The position numbers and the translations under genes were made by a program. Under the pieces are notes generated by a model that ran no database searches, was not told where the DNA came from, and was given only the letters and a program-made list of their open reading frames with translations. A stretch of 64,000 nt of DNA, taken from positions 142,501 to 206,500 of the forward strand of contig CAUYUJ010011248.1 of the NCBI GenBank assembly GCA_963575745.1, given 5' to 3'. This DNA comes from Prorocentrum cordatum. Lineage: Eukaryota > Sar > Dinophyceae > Prorocentrales > Prorocentraceae. Positions 1 through 10,965 of this stretch are shown piece by piece (within the stretch, counting starts at the first letter, position 1; each line of letters starts with the position of its first letter).

Positions 1-15
1 TGTTCGGTGATATCT

Positions 16-475
16 GGCCCCTCACGAGGATTTCGGTTCTCCTGTATGGCCTGGCGACCTCTGCCATGATCCGTGGGCAAGCTGTGGGCCAACTGTGGCC
101 CTCTCCCTTGGTGGCCTTCGAAAAAGTGGCCCCTACACGAAGGTGTCGCTTCCTCTGGCGTGGCCCGGCGTCTCATGTTGTTTTCATTGGGCCAGCTGTG
201 AGCCAGCTGTGCCCTCCCGGGGGCCCTCGGGGGCCAGCGAACCCGTGGCCCCTCACGAGGATTCCGGCTTCTCCTGTATGGCCCGGCGACCTCTTCCGTG
301 ATCTGCGTGCCAACTGTGGGCGAGCTCTGGCCCTCTCCCCGCCGGGGGCCTTCGAAACCGTGGCCCCTCACACAGAATTCGGCTTCTCCTGTGTGGCCCG
401 GCGAACTCTGCCGTCATCCGTGGGCCAACTGTGGGCTCGCATGTGGTCCCCTTCCCTTCTCCATGAAGGGTGCGA
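16..475. repeat. Tandem repeat, about 116-bp unit, ~4 diverged copies
   Basis: Units begin with TGGCCCCT(C)AC at about 18, 127, 245 and 361. Each carries a TTCGGCTTCTCCTGT-like block, then GTGGGCCAACTGTGG and a CCTTCGAAA(C/A)(C/A)G block. Open frames across it are fortuitous. Confidence 0.75.
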
Positions 476-1030
476 GGTCGTGGGCGATCGGACCAAGAGG
501 GGGCCAGTGAGCGACTTTGTTCGCAAGGCGAAGCGCTACCTGGACTGGGCGGGGGCCTCCGGCTACGAGCCTGGGGACCTCGCGGCGGCTTCCGAGTGGC
601 GGGCCAAAGCCGGGCACCTCGCGAGGACAGCCCCGTTCACGTGGCAACTGGGCACAGAGGGCAAGGATGCGATTTTCGGGCGGCGCCGCGCGTCCGTTTC
701 GGTGTCTCCCGCTTCGGTCTTCTATCTATTTGGGGGCCTTGGGGGTCTTCAAAAACTCCATTGTGGTTTGTTGTGCCTCCTGGGGGGATGTTTGACAGTT
801 TCGGAGCCGTTGAAGTTTTGCGGAGGTGGAAAACTACAAATAACTTTCGTAGTCAAAAATCCGACTTCGGAGTTCTGCCAAATCCGCTCGCAATGGATGC
901 CCGCGTCTGGTGTCGAGCAGGAGTGCTGGGGGGCGGCGAAGGTGCAGCGCAAAATCTTCGCCGACGCTGTTCGAAGCGCCAGCATGGCCTCGTTCCACAA
1001 GGAGCGGAAGTGGTGGTCGTGCGAAGTACA

Positions 1031-1696
1031 GCACAATGTCTCTCAGCATATGGGTTGCTCAACGAGGCCGCCGCTAGGGGCCTCATCAAGAAAGTGGCGA
1101 AGGGCACCAGTGGGGCCCTGCCTTTGGGCCAGATGGGGCACTACTACGCGATTGCTCCTCTCAGCGAACAGCGCGTGCAGAAGTATAAGGAGATGGCGAG
1201 GCTGACCGCGTTCCTCGCCGCCCTACCGACGCCGACTAGCTTCAGGGAGTATGGGGCCAACAGGGGCGCCTTGCTGAGGCTCCCGGAGAAGTGCCGCGAC
1301 CTGCGGCACTTCCGTTCCATCACGGAGACTGATCAGAGGCTGGCCTCGGTGGGGGACTTGCACCTGAGCGTCGGCCCCGACGTCGCCTTGGACGAGTTCG
1401 TGGGAGTCTTCCCGGACGCCGTTGGTCACCTCCAGGCTCTCGGCCGCCACTACGGTTGCGACGCCGTGGCGACGGTGCTCCGGGAGCTCGGGTGCACCCG
1501 CGCGGGGTTCCCCGCGTCGCTGGCCACGATGCACTTGTGCATCGTTGATCAGCTCCACGGGCTCGACGCTGACACTGTCGTCGGGTTGACGGACAGGCAG
1601 CTGAAGAAGGCGTCTGGCCGCCACGCGAATGGCAAGTACTTCGGGCACCCGCGCAAGATTTTCGCCGACGCCTGCAGGGCAGCGGACAGTGCGTGA
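1031..1696 (+). CDS. Hypothetical protein fragment, function unknown
   Basis: The frame runs open to a TGA at 1694-1696 and encodes about 220 residues of mixed, non-repetitive composition (Leu, Ala, Asp, His rich, ending in a K-I-F-A-D-A-C motif). I recognise no family. The true start is not visible. A second, partly overlapping frame upstream (about 890-1040) contains K-I-F-A-D-A too, so the gene may begin earlier and be broken by an intron or frameshift. Downstream it runs straight into a GAC/CGA trinucleotide repeat. It may be the 3' part of a transposon gene. It is real-looking because the composition is ordinary, unlike the repeats around it, but there is no homology support. Confidence 0.4.
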   Translation, partial: AQCLSAYGLLNEAAARGLIKKVAKGTSGALPLGQMGHYYAIAPLSEQRVQKYKEMARLTAFLAALPTPTSFREYGANRGALLRLPEKCRDLRHFRSITETDQRLASVGDLHLSVGPDVALDEFVGVFPDAVGHLQALGRHYGCDAVATVLRELGCTRAGFPASLATMHLCIVDQLHGLDADTVVGLTDRQLKKASGRHANGKYFGHPRKIFADACRAADSA

Positions 1697-1734
1697 GCCA
1701 GCGGGGGCGACAGTGAAGAACGCGACGGCGACGA

Positions 1735-1905
1735 ACGACGACGACGATGACAACGTCGACGGCGACGACGACGAATACAACGTCGACGGCGACGACGACG
1801 ACGACGACGACGCGTCGTCGCCGACGTCGTCGCCGCCGCCGTCGTCGTCGTCGTCGCCGCCGTCGTCGTCGCCCTCGTCGTCGTTATCGTCGTCGTCAGG
1901 GCCGT
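1735..1905. repeat. (GAC)n/(GTC)n microsatellite
   Basis: Nearly pure GAC/CGA changes to TCG/CCG triplets at about 1815. The D-rich and S-rich open frames here are repeat artefacts. Confidence 0.9.
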
Positions 1906-2297
1906 GAGGCCGTTTCTTGGCCTGGGTCCGTTGCGCAGTAGCTCGAGACTACGGTCTGGCCATGGCAGGGGGGGCAGGGTCGGCGGGCGGGCGCGGTTCC
2001 AGAATCCGCGGGGTTCGGCGAATTTGGAACCGCGTCGGGCGCCCGCGTCGTCGTCGTCGTTGTCGTCGTCGTCGCCATCGTCGTCGTCGTCGTTGCATTC
2101 AGAGCCCTGAGTCCGATTTCTTATCCGGATTAGTTTCTTGGCGGTCCAGGGGGGCCGTGGTTCCAGAATCCGTCGGGCCCCGCGAAATTGGAACCGCGTC
2201 GGGTGCCCGCGTCGTGGTCATCGCCGTCGTTGTCGTCGTCATCGTCGTCGTCGTCGCCATCGTCGTCGTCGTCGTCGTCGTCGCCATCGTTGTCGTT

Positions 2298-2346
<49 letters not shown>

Positions 2347-2890
2347 GTGCCGTGAGGCCGTTTCCTGGTCCTGGGGCCGTTGCGCAGCAACTCGAGACGA
2401 CGATCTGGTCTTGGCAGAGGGGGCAGGGTCGCCGGGCGGGCGCGGTTCCAGAATCTGCTTGGCCGCGCGAATTTGGAACCGCGTCGCGCGGACGACGAGA
2501 TTCCAGAGTAGTGAAGCCGTCGTCGTCGTCGTCGTCGCCGCCGCCGCCGCCGTCTTTGCCGCCGCCGCCGTCGTCGACGCCACCGTTGCCGCTTTCGCCG
2601 TCGTCGTCGCCGTCGTCGTCGCCGTCGTTGTCGCTGTCGTCGTCGTCGTTGTCGTCGTCGCTCGTTGTCGTCGGAAGTGGTTCCAGTTCTTCTGGGCCCA
2701 GCGAAATTGGAACCGCTCTGGGCGCTCTCGTCGTCGTCGTCGTCGTTGTCGTCGTCGTCGTCGTCGCCTCCCTCGTCGTCGTCGTCGTCGTCGTCGCCCT
2801 CGTCGTCCTCGTCGTCGTCGCCGTCGTCGTCAGGGCCTTGTGGCCGTTTCCTGGCCCGGGGGCTGTTGCGAAATATTTCGAGACGACGAT
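1897..2890. repeat. Tandem ~450-490-bp unit with embedded (GTC)n and GGTTCC motif
   Basis: Units start at about 1897, 2345 and 2836 (partial) with CAGNGCCNTGAGGCCGTTTC and continue into CTCGAGACNACG, GGGGGCAGGGTCG and GCGCGGTTCCAGAATC. They then hold a second half with GAAATTGGAACCGCGTCGGG and a long GTC/TCG microsatellite. The GGTTCC/GGAACC motif recurs at 20.88 kb. Confidence 0.75.
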
Positions 2891-3079
2891 ATAACACCTG
2901 CTCCGGGCAAGTATTGCCAGGTAGACTTTACATACGTGCCGCGCTCAGAAACTGCCAGGCTGAGTTTTGTGCGCGCGTGTGTTATAAACGTGTCTTCTGC
3001 GCTGGGCTGTCTTCCACGTGCGCGGCAGGCTTTGCCCGCGCCCCGTTGGGGGATCTTATGTGGGGCCGCTTTGAAAAAA

Positions 3080-3088
3080 TTGTGTGTG

Positions 3089-3166
<78 letters not shown>

Positions 3167-3200
3167 TGCGTGCGCGTGTGTGTGTGTGTGTGTGCGTGGG
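3080..3200. repeat. (GT)n dinucleotide repeat
   Basis: Near-uninterrupted GT/GC dinucleotides for about 120 bp. Confidence 0.95.
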
Positions 3201-3204
3201 TTTC

Positions 3205-3555
3205 GGAGGGGGGCAGCGCTTTCGAAGGACTGGGGAGTTTTCGGAGGAGGGGGGTGTTATCAGAGGGAGCCGGGCGGGTTTTTTGGGGGAGGGGGGCATG
3301 TTCGGAGGACGGAGGTTTTCGGAGGAGGGGGAGGTTTTCGGAGGAAGGGAGTGCTTTCCGAGGACCGGGGCGCTTTCGGACGACGGGGGGTGTTTTGAGA
3401 AGTCTGGAAGGTTTTCGTAGGGGGGGGGGGGGGGGCGTTTTTGGAGGAAGGGGGGGTCTTCGGAGGAGGTAGTTTTTTCTTTTTCTCGGAGGGGGGGGGG
3501 GGGGGGCGTTTTTCGGAGGAGGAAGAGAGTCTCGGAGGAGGGGGGGGGGGTCAAA
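3205..3555. repeat. G-rich minisatellite (GGAGGAGGGGG / TTTTCGGAGGA)
   Basis: Degenerate units of about 17-25 bp built on TTTTCGGAGGAGGGG, with several runs of 10 or more G. No gene is seen. Confidence 0.8.
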
Positions 3556-3559
3556 GGGA

Positions 3560-4130
3560 GCCAGTGCCTCAGGCTCTCTAGGGCGCTCCTTAGTGTTCCC
3601 CGAGGCTCTCTAGGGCGCTCTGGTGCATGACAAGGCGCTCTAGGGCCCTCGAAGGTTCTCTGGGGCTTTGTGGGCTTATCCACGGCTTCCTAATGCTTTC
3701 TTCTGCTTTCAAAAAGCTTTCCAGAGCAACCTCAGGCTTTCTAGTTTTCTCTGGGAGTTTCCAATGCTCTTTGATGCTCTCTGGGGCTGTGCAACACTCA
3801 TTCGGGCACTCGTGGGCTCTCTGGGGCTCTCTACGGTGTCCTAGGTTTCTCTGACGTTCTCCAGGGCCCTCCATGGCACTCCAAGGCCCTCCATTGCTTT
3901 GTAAGGCTCTCTATGGCTATCCAAGGCTTTTTAAAAAGGGTAAGGCTTTCTGTGGCTCGAAGGCTCTCCAAGGTTTTGAATAGACATGTAGAGCTCTGCA
4001 GGGTTGTCTAGGGCTCTCCAGACTTTCTAGGCTATCTGAGGCTTTCACAGGTTCTCTCTGATTATCGAAGGCCCTCCGGGGCTTTCTAAGGCCCCCTAGG
4101 GCCTTTCAAGGGACTCTGAGGCGGCAGGGG
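3560..4130. repeat. Degenerate GGCTCTCTAGGGC minisatellite
   Basis: About 570 bp of repeated GCTCTCTRGGGC/TTTCTAGGGC words at 10-15-bp spacing. No gene is supported. Confidence 0.7.
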
Positions 4131-5080
4131 GGCGTTCGCGTTAGATTGTGGGAATGTCCTAGGCGGCTTGCTTGTTCGCGTGCCCGACATCTTTTGGTTT
4201 CGGAGCAGTTTGGCAGGATGTTTTAGGCGGGGCGCTGGGTCCAGCATTCCCAAGAGAGGGCGCCAGAGGGGGTCTGCCACCTTCCCTTCAGTTCCTCGCC
4301 CTCGTCCCTCTCCTCCGCCTCGCGCTTCTCCCTCCCTCCCTCCCCCCCTCGCTTCCTCCCTCCCTCTCTCCATCCGCCCCTCCCTCCTTTTCTTCCTCGC
4401 GACTCTCCTCCCTCCCTCCCTCCGTCCCTCTTCCCGGCGAGGAGCGGGGAGGGAGAAGGAATCGGTCGGCGGGTGCGCCGTGCGGCTCCCCCGGAGGCGT
4501 CGCGCAGGGCGTGGTCCTGGTCTGGGTGCGATCCGAGCGAGGCTGGGCCGGGGCGGGGCGGCGCTGCCAGTCGCGCCGCCGCTGCCGTTGTCGACGCCGT
4601 CGTCGTCGTGCCTCAGAGTTCTCGCGGCGTGTCGCCGGCTACTTTTCAGGGGCTCCCAGCAGGCTCCAGGGCGCCCCGGTGGCACCCAGGCGGCGCCCTG
4701 CCTCCAGCGGTCCTCCGGCGGCTCCCATAGGAGGCCCCCTGGAGGGGAAGGGGGTCCGAACGTTTCCCGGTCAACATCTGGGGGGAGAGGAGAGCACTGT
4801 TCATATTGAGTTCTTGTGGAGAGGGTGTGGACCTCGACGCGAAAGCTCCGGGGGTCAGTTTCGAAGGGATTGCTAGTTCGTGGCGATGGCGTCGCTGTCG
4901 CTGTTGCAGGGTCCGCGGGCCGGCGTCGGAGTCTCAAAGCACATCTCGCGGCGTCCTAGCGTTCATTGCTGCTAGATAGCGTCTGGCGATTTGCAGTCTT
5001 GGAGGGTTTCGTTGGAGCCTCCGCCTTCGGTGTTTCATTGATGTGGTCCTCCGGGAGTTGTCTCCAGCGTGCGCGTGGTC
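4131..5080. other. No gene recognised; CCCT-rich tract at 4300-4440
   Basis: A polypyrimidine CCCTCC tract lies at about 4300-4440. The rest is GC-rich single-copy-looking DNA with overlapping open frames on both strands and none convincing. Confidence 0.5.
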
Positions 5081-5081
5081 G

Positions 5082-5170
5082 CGCGGAGTGGTCGGCCTAA
5101 TTTGGTGATTCTGGTGCCCTTGCGGCCCAGAGCGCGGGGGGGGGGGGAATCGCCGATCTAGGGCGGACTT
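5082..5170. mobile_element. Small hairpin MITE, copy 1
   Basis: The left end has GGCCTAATTTGGTGATTC and the right end has GAATCGCCGATCTAGGGCGG. The ends pair as an imperfect inverted repeat around a loop that here contains a G run. The same ends recur at 5721, 16653, 17199, 17343 and 19951. Confidence 0.6.
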
Positions 5171-5206
5171 GTCGGCAATGAAAAAAGTTGGGATGATGGT
5201 CAGGAT

Positions 5207-5238
<32 letters not shown>

Positions 5239-5720
5239 GAGGATTTGGGAGAAGATAATGGTGATAACGGCGGCTGTCATGATGACGACCGCCGTCGTCA
5301 TGACATTGCGCTGTTGTCGCCGGGCTTTTGCTTTCGATCTGCATTCGTAGATGTCAGGAGGTCCGCGAGGGGTGCCGGGGGAGGAAATGGATTTCAGCGG
5401 CGGCGTCGGTGGGCATGTGGCCTTCGCGCTATTGAAGGGGGGCGCAGCGCTGATCGAGGAATTCTTCGCGGACTTCCGAACATTGATATATCTAGTCATT
5501 GTTCCGTTCTTCGTCGTCCTATTCCTTCGTCCTCTGCGCCCTGCCGTTCCACTTCCATCGGCCATGTTCCGTTTGAAAGGGGTCTTCCAGATGTCGCCCG
5601 AGTTGGAAACCGTTGATATCCCGAGCTGCGACTGGCAGTGGCGATGAGGAGGGGGCTCGAAAACTAGAGACTCTCGAATGACAAGGTGGTAGCGAGAGGA
5701 GGATCCAGCGTGCAGTCGAC
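5171..5720. other. No gene recognised; GAGG repeat at 5205-5245
   Basis: A GAGGAG microsatellite and ordinary-looking DNA with short overlapping frames. No supported gene. Confidence 0.4.
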
Positions 5721-5800
5721 CGGAGTGGCCGCGCTAATGGGGTGATTGTGGTTTCTCCGTGGTCTGGTGGACGGGGGGGGATCGCTGTTCTAGGGCGCTT
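5721..5800. mobile_element. Small hairpin MITE, copy 2 (diverged)
   Basis: The left part is GGAGTGGCCGCGCTAATGGG followed by GTGATT. The right part is GGGATCGCTGTTCTAGGGCG. Same layout as the other copies. Confidence 0.5.
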
Positions 5801-5902
5801 TCGGCGGCAACGGAGGAGGGGCCGAGGGCGATGGGGATGTTGATGGGGGGGAGGAAGAGGGGGGGGCTTTGGGATAAGATGATGGTGAAGACGGCGGTGG
5901 TC

Positions 5903-5903
5903 G

Positions 5904-5938
<35 letters not shown>

Positions 5939-5942
5939 CAGC
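5903..5942. repeat. (GAT)n microsatellite
   Basis: About 12 GAT triplets directly upstream of the MULE-like gene. Confidence 0.9.
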
Positions 5943-6015
5943 GTGCCCGGGCTCAACCATCTTCGTGCGCAGGCGCGTGGTGGAATTGTGCGGCGCGCGC
6001 GGCTTCTATACCGCG

Positions 6016-8317
6016 ATGGCAGGCGCGGCAGCCCGAGCCGCGCCGGCCGCTGGTGCTGCGGCATCCGCCCGCGACGCGTTCACCGAGAAGGTGAAGGCGG
6101 CATATCCAAGGGAGAGCGTGGCAGTCAGTGTCAAGCCGTGCGGGCAGACCTTCAGGGCGCACGTGCAATGCAATCGGCACGTGGGGCGCGGCTGGAAGGA
6201 CATTGTCGTGGGAGAGGGTGGTGTTCTGAAGTGCAAGCCCAACGGCCTCTCGAGCACGATGGCGCCCCGAAGACGTTCCGGGGCCAGCCCATCGCCGCCA
6301 GGATCGCAGCAAGGGCGTTGGTGGAGTCGGCGCCGCCTCGGCGGGCTATGGCGTCAGCGGTCGCCGCCGCCGCTGGGTCGAGCGAGGGCTGCTCCCGTGG
6401 GTCGCCGCCGCTGGGTCGCCGCCGCCGTGGTTCCGACTCTCCTCCAGCTGCAGAACGCTCGGAGGCGGAAATCTGCTCACGGGAAGAAGGAGATGGCGGG
6501 GGCGAGTGCGTCTGCTTCCTTGGGTTCTTGGTTGCGGTGCGTCGATTCGGCTGTGAGCGCGGTTCCTTCCGACGTGTTCGGCTTCCATTTCCGTCGCGAC
6601 AATGCCGCGGAGGGCACTGTGGCTATGATGAGTAGCTTGCAGCAGCAGCTAACGGATGTCTTGCTCGACCGGGGCTCCTGGTCCGGGACGCAGCAGGTGG
6701 TGGATGCGACCTGCAAGACAAACTCGGCGGACTGGGCTCTCATGGGCCGCATGGTGCTCACGACGGCGGTCGACCGCGAGGGCTTGCCAGGGACGACTGG
6801 GCACCTGGTGGCTCTCGGGTGGGGTGCCGAGGAAGGCGCGGAACATTGGGGGGTTTTCTTCGTGGTTGCGGCGCGCTCCATCCGCGCCTGGCTCGCAACG
6901 CGCAGATGGTCTGCATGGGTGCATGGGCCGTGGCGGTGGCCTGGCGAAGTCTCTTCGCGCTCTCGGTGCGCCCGATCGTGGCGGGGTGCCGGCTGCGCAG
7001 CATTGCCTGCGTCACGTCCTCGGGAATGCGAAGGACAAAGTGAGGGGGGTTACTAAGGAGGCATCCTACGCGAAGTTCGTCGCGGCGTACCTGGGTGAGG
7101 TTGCGTTCCGGCCCACGAAGCTCCTCTTCAGCATGGCCGTGGGGGCGCTGGTTCAGAAGGTGGTCAAGGGCGGGCACGGCGAGTTGACGGGTTACATCAC
7201 GGACGATATCTGCTTCCCAGGTTCACGAGGTGAGCTGGGCGCGTTGTGGTATTGCGGGGCGGAGAGTCAGGCGCCTGCTGGCACAGTCTCTTCGGTTGCG
7301 AGTCAGATCCTGGAGAGGGCGTGGGGCGTTCTGCGCAACGCGTTGCCCCTCGACCAGCACTCGTTGGACTTGCCCGCGGCCGCGGCGAATCTCGCCCGCG
7401 CGCTGCAGACCGACGCCGTCGCCAACGGGTGCGTCGGGCAGGGCGAGGACGGCAACTTTGAAGTCCGCCTGAAGGATTGGCCCGCCAGGGCGCCTGATGG
7501 CTGGGTCAGCGAGCGTCTCATTTCGGGGAAGGCGGTCTACCATTCGAGGGATGTGAATGCGGACGGGGTCGAGGTGCCAGTGCTGGTGCCGAACGTGAAG
7601 ACGTTCCTGAAGAGCGCCCGCGTGAACATGCAGAGGGGCGCGTATCACGTGCCGGGCGACGGCGACATGGTGAAGAGGGTGTTCGCGACGGTGCCGCTGT
7701 CGAAGGCGAACCTGGTCATCTCTGAGGAGCTGCGCGCTGGCCATAAGGCAGCTACGTTGGCCGAGCGCCGCGCTGATGCTGAAGCAGGTCTCCGGGGCGT
7801 CGGCGTGGCGAAGGAGGGCGGCAGGTACTCGATGTCGTCCGCGCGGGTGTTCTTCTCGGAGGTGGTCGGCGCGAAGGCGACAGTGGCGATGCAGTGCAGG
7901 AACCCGGCCCGCCAGGTGGTCACAGTCGGCAGCGTCGCGGCTGATTGCGCGTGCGAGATATTCCGGCGCCGCGGGCAGTGCTCGCGCTCCCTGTTTGTGC
8001 GCTTCATGCTCGGGGGCACGTCGCTGAGGATGTCGGCGGCGAAGGATTACACGAAGGTCAAAGGTGCGGTGGGCCCACTGCATGCCGAGGCGGCGTTCTT
8101 GGAGTCCGTGCAGGAGCATCCGTCCGTGCAGGCGGAATCGTGGAATGGTGCGGGGTCGGCGGCGGGCCGACCGTCGGTGGCGTTGCTGCCCGACCAGGCT
8201 GCTTTGGTCACCATGGGCGACGTGAAGGCGCAGCGCGCGGCGGTTGCTGAGCAGAAGGCCAAAAAGAGGGCTTTGGATGCCCAGGCGGCGCGGGGGCACC
8301 GCGTGGGCAGCGCCTAG
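6016..8317 (+). CDS. MULE/FAR1-type transposase, frame-disrupted
   Basis: This is a DDE transposase of the Mutator-like superfamily by motif content. The block VVDATCKTN (about 6700-6725) matches the hallmark D-x-T-x-x-T-N of MULE and FAR1/FHY3 proteins. It is followed by a conserved 'D-R-E-G ... A-L-G-W-G-A-E-E-G-A-E-H-W' stretch ending in V-F-F. A second block with A-A-Q-H-C-L-R-H-V-L-G-N (about 6990-7026) matches the C-x2-H region, and S-Q-I-L-E-R-A-W-G (about 7300-7325) could supply the last acidic residue. Near 7950-7985 lies C-A-C-E-I-F-R-R-R-G-Q-C-S-R, which resembles a SWIM zinc finger with Arg in place of the final His. The N-terminal motifs and the rest lie in two frames that switch near 6895, and a further shift is likely at 6255-6480. 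ATG 6016 is the first Met of the leading frame. I saw no terminal inverted repeats. Confidence 0.6.
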
Positions 8318-8658
8318 AAGGTCGGGCGGCACGGGCGCATGGAGGACGCGCGCAAGCGCGAGGACGAGGTCAAGGGCACGGCGGCGGAGCTGCGGTCTGC
8401 GAAGCAGGAGCGGGGGGAGGGGGGGAGGTCAGCTGATAGGAGGTCAGTTCGGAGGTGCGGCGCTCGTGTCTGCAGGGTGCAGTCTGTTCGGGGCTGGTGT
8501 ATTTTGGTACAGGGAGATGATTTAGGCATCGCAGCGCTGGGTCATTTTTTTTTGTTGGGGGGGGGGGGGGCGTTGTTCCTGGGGGAGACGTTGCGGTGCT
8601 TGAGTGTTCGGCGACGGACTGGGCTGATAGTTGGCAACTTCTGGGGCGTTGTCAGTGG
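8318..8658. other. No gene recognised
   Basis: The 3' flank of the MULE-like gene, with a T8/G12 homopolymer run near 8545-8572. Nothing else is seen before the retrotransposon end. Confidence 0.5.
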
Positions 8659-8969
8659 TTTACATTGACGCCTCTTAAAGTTAGCCAGCTTTGTTTAAGA
8701 GCACGGGGGGGCCTTGAAAGTGGGGGCAGGCGGAGCTGGAGCGACAACCCTACTGAAAACCAACGACCTGCCATGCAGAAGCACGAATATCCAACTCAGC
8801 AGCCGAAGGCACGGAAGCAAGTGCCGCCAGCGAGCCTAGAGGGGGAGGTCCCCCCGAAAGATGTTCAAGAGGCGAGCCCGAGCCACCTTGGGCCCAAGTC
8901 CAGAGCGGTGCCTGACCTGGCCTCGGGCCTATCAGGGCCCGCGATAAAATTCGGAAACGCATCAGTCCC
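8659..8969 (-). repeat. Split direct repeat B2 (3' end of element)
   Basis: A 311-bp copy of B that starts at TTTACATTGACGCCTCTTAA on the plus strand and ends at GCATCAGTCCC. It is almost identical to 9110-9420. Confidence 0.88.
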
Positions 8970-9001
8970 TGGGATTTAGCCCCCAGGGTGGGGGCGGTGG
9001 G

Positions 9002-9111
9002 GCCGAAACTGCAGCCAAACAATAGTAATGACATGCAGCGAATGGATGCAATGAAGGCGGCTAGATGCATTGACGATGCTACTGTAAAAGTGTGTTTGTA
9101 AAACGCGTATT
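9002..9111 (-). repeat. Split direct repeat A2
   Basis: A 110-bp copy of A (GCCGAARCTGCAGCC to AAAACGYGTATT on the plus strand). It abuts B1 and is separated from B2 by 32 bp. Confidence 0.88.
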
Positions 9112-9420
9112 TACATTGACGCCTCTTAAAGTTAGCCAGCTTTGTTTAAGAGCACGGGGGGACCTTGAAAGTGGGGGCAGGCGGAGCTGGAGCGACAACC
9201 CTACTGAAAACCAACGACCTGCCATGCAGAAGCACGAATATCCAACTCAGCAGCCGAAGGCGCGGAAGCAAGTGCCGCCAGCGAGCCTAGAGGGGGAGGT
9301 CCCCCCGAAAGATGTTCAAGAGGCGAGCCCGAGCCACCTTGGGCCCAAGTCCAGAGCGGTGCCTGACCTGGCCTCAGGCCTATCAGGGCCCGCGATAAAA
9401 CTCGGAAGCGCATCAGTCCC
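9110..9420 (-). repeat. Split direct repeat B1
   Basis: A 311-bp copy of B, inside the element, downstream of the recombinase gene. Confidence 0.88.
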
Positions 9421-9648
9421 AACCCCATCAAATCGAGACTGGCATGCATGTCTAAACACCAGCCTTCAGCAGATAAGGGGGGGAGGGAAGGGTTCTTATC
9501 TATGTTGTGCTCCGGCCCCCTGTTTTATGTAAGACCCCCGGCCCCATTCTTGCTCTATGTTCTGTTCAGGAATACAGGGGGGACAGGGGGCGCATCGACG
9601 CGCCTCCAGGCACGCTCCAGCTATACTAAAATATAATGATAATTATCA
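9421..9648. other. Non-coding region between recombinase stop and B1
   Basis: The internal untranslated part of the retrotransposon. It includes an AT-rich stretch near 9625-9650. No other feature is seen. Confidence 0.6.
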
Positions 9649-10965
9649 CTAGCCACGAGCCACTCTCGTCTTGCGGCTGTGACGGGCCCGGGGTGCTGTA
9701 CTCGGGCGGCCCGTCGTCAGCACCCGCCCGCCGTCAAAGCAGGGGATGTCAACCTGCGCCCCCTGCGCCCCCGCCAGCTCCTCCAGCAACTGCTTTGCCA
9801 GGGGAGTCTGAGCGGCGGGGGACTCCGCGATGAAAGTCATCAGTGCCTCGGCCGGCCTCGCCCAAAAACTGGCGCCCGCCTTCACCTGCTCCTCTGACAT
9901 CTTCGCGAGCGGGCTGACGAGCATATGCGTCTTCGTGTAGCGTGCCAAGGCCGACGTTGTCTGCCACCTGCCCTTGCGCCTAGCCGCCTCCAGGCAGCCG
10001 CCGCCAGCCACGAAAGTGGCCGCCCCTGAGTGCCGAATGGCATGGGGGGGCCCATGCCGGCGAGGCCCTCGTCCTTGAGCGCCTTGTGCCACTCGCGCCA
10101 GAACCTGTCCTGCGAGACGGGGAAGACGAGGTCCCTGCGGGCGCAGCTCCGCAGCAGGGCCCGCGCCGCGGCCGCGGTCACCGGCCACGAAAGCACCGCG
10201 CCCTGGTTTGCGCCCGTCTTGACCTTCTCGCCCCTCTCACGCCTGCCGAGGGTGAAGGCAAGCTGCCCTCCCGGCCCCTCGGAGACGTCCTCGGCCCTGA
10301 GCTGGCCCCAGTCTTGCTCCCTGAGCCAGCCGTCCAGTTGCGTGAGCACCGCTGCGCCCTCGATGAGCCCCCCCGTGCGGAACATCCTGCTGATGACCAG
10401 CCCGACCGCCTCCATGGGAACAGGAGCGCCTTCCCCCAATTCGCCGAGCCGTGCCCACGCCTTCAAAGCTCTCGCCGCCGTGGGCAGGCGGTCCCGGCGG
10501 TCCTGGAAGACGTGCATGAACCCTTTGAACAGACTATTGCCTCGCCCGAAACCGAGCCGGCGCACGTAGCACATGTCCGAAATGTAGTCTGCCAACGCCT
10601 GGTCCCTGGCCTCGTAAGTGGTGAAGTCCAGCTGGTTCCTCTTGACGTCCACCAGGAACTCGCGCACAGCCTTCTGGTAGACCAGGTTCGTCGCGTCATC
10701 CACGGCGTGAATGACCAGGCGGTTCGTGCAGCGCAGCTTGTCATGCTGCGCCTCCTCCCACGCCCGCGCCCCCTTCTTTGCCAGGGGCGGCTGCGCGCTC
10801 GCTCCTCGCGGTCTGGCAGCCCTTGGACTCGGACTGTCCTGGTAGCCCACGGCACCTCCTCGCGACACCAGCGTAGCAAAGACTACAAGTGCACTGACCC
10901 AGCGGCTGGGTCTTGAGGGCCTCGATGCTGATGCAAAAGTCGCTGCAGCCTCTGAGGCGCCCCCC
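9649..10965 (-). CDS. Tyrosine recombinase domain of the DIRS-like element
   Basis: This enzyme would integrate the circular cDNA of the element. An N-terminal helical part (T-T-Y-E-A-R-D-Q-A-L-A-D-Y-I, near 10600) is followed by the region that should carry the first catalytic Arg (L-R-E-Q-D-W-G-Q-L-R-A-E-D, about 10285-10330). The C-terminal block has H-A-I-R-H-S-G-A-A (about 10015-10045), K-G-R-W-Q and R-Y-T-K-T-H (about 9925-9985). These are the H-x-x-R, H/W and Tyr nucleophile positions of the family. The C-terminal block is in another frame from the N-terminal part, and the switch is at the G7 run at 10044-10050, where one extra base would restore the frame. Entry from the RNase H frame is at the C6 run 10960-10965, so either a -1 frameshift or another indel fuses it to pol. 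Confidence 0.8.

Noticed and set aside
3080-3200. Cys/Val repeat protein
   Set aside because: Translation of a GT dinucleotide repeat.
9615-9650. U6-like TATACTAAAAT
   Set aside because: Only about 11 bases agree with U6 and the rest does not fold or match. It lies in the retrotransposon.
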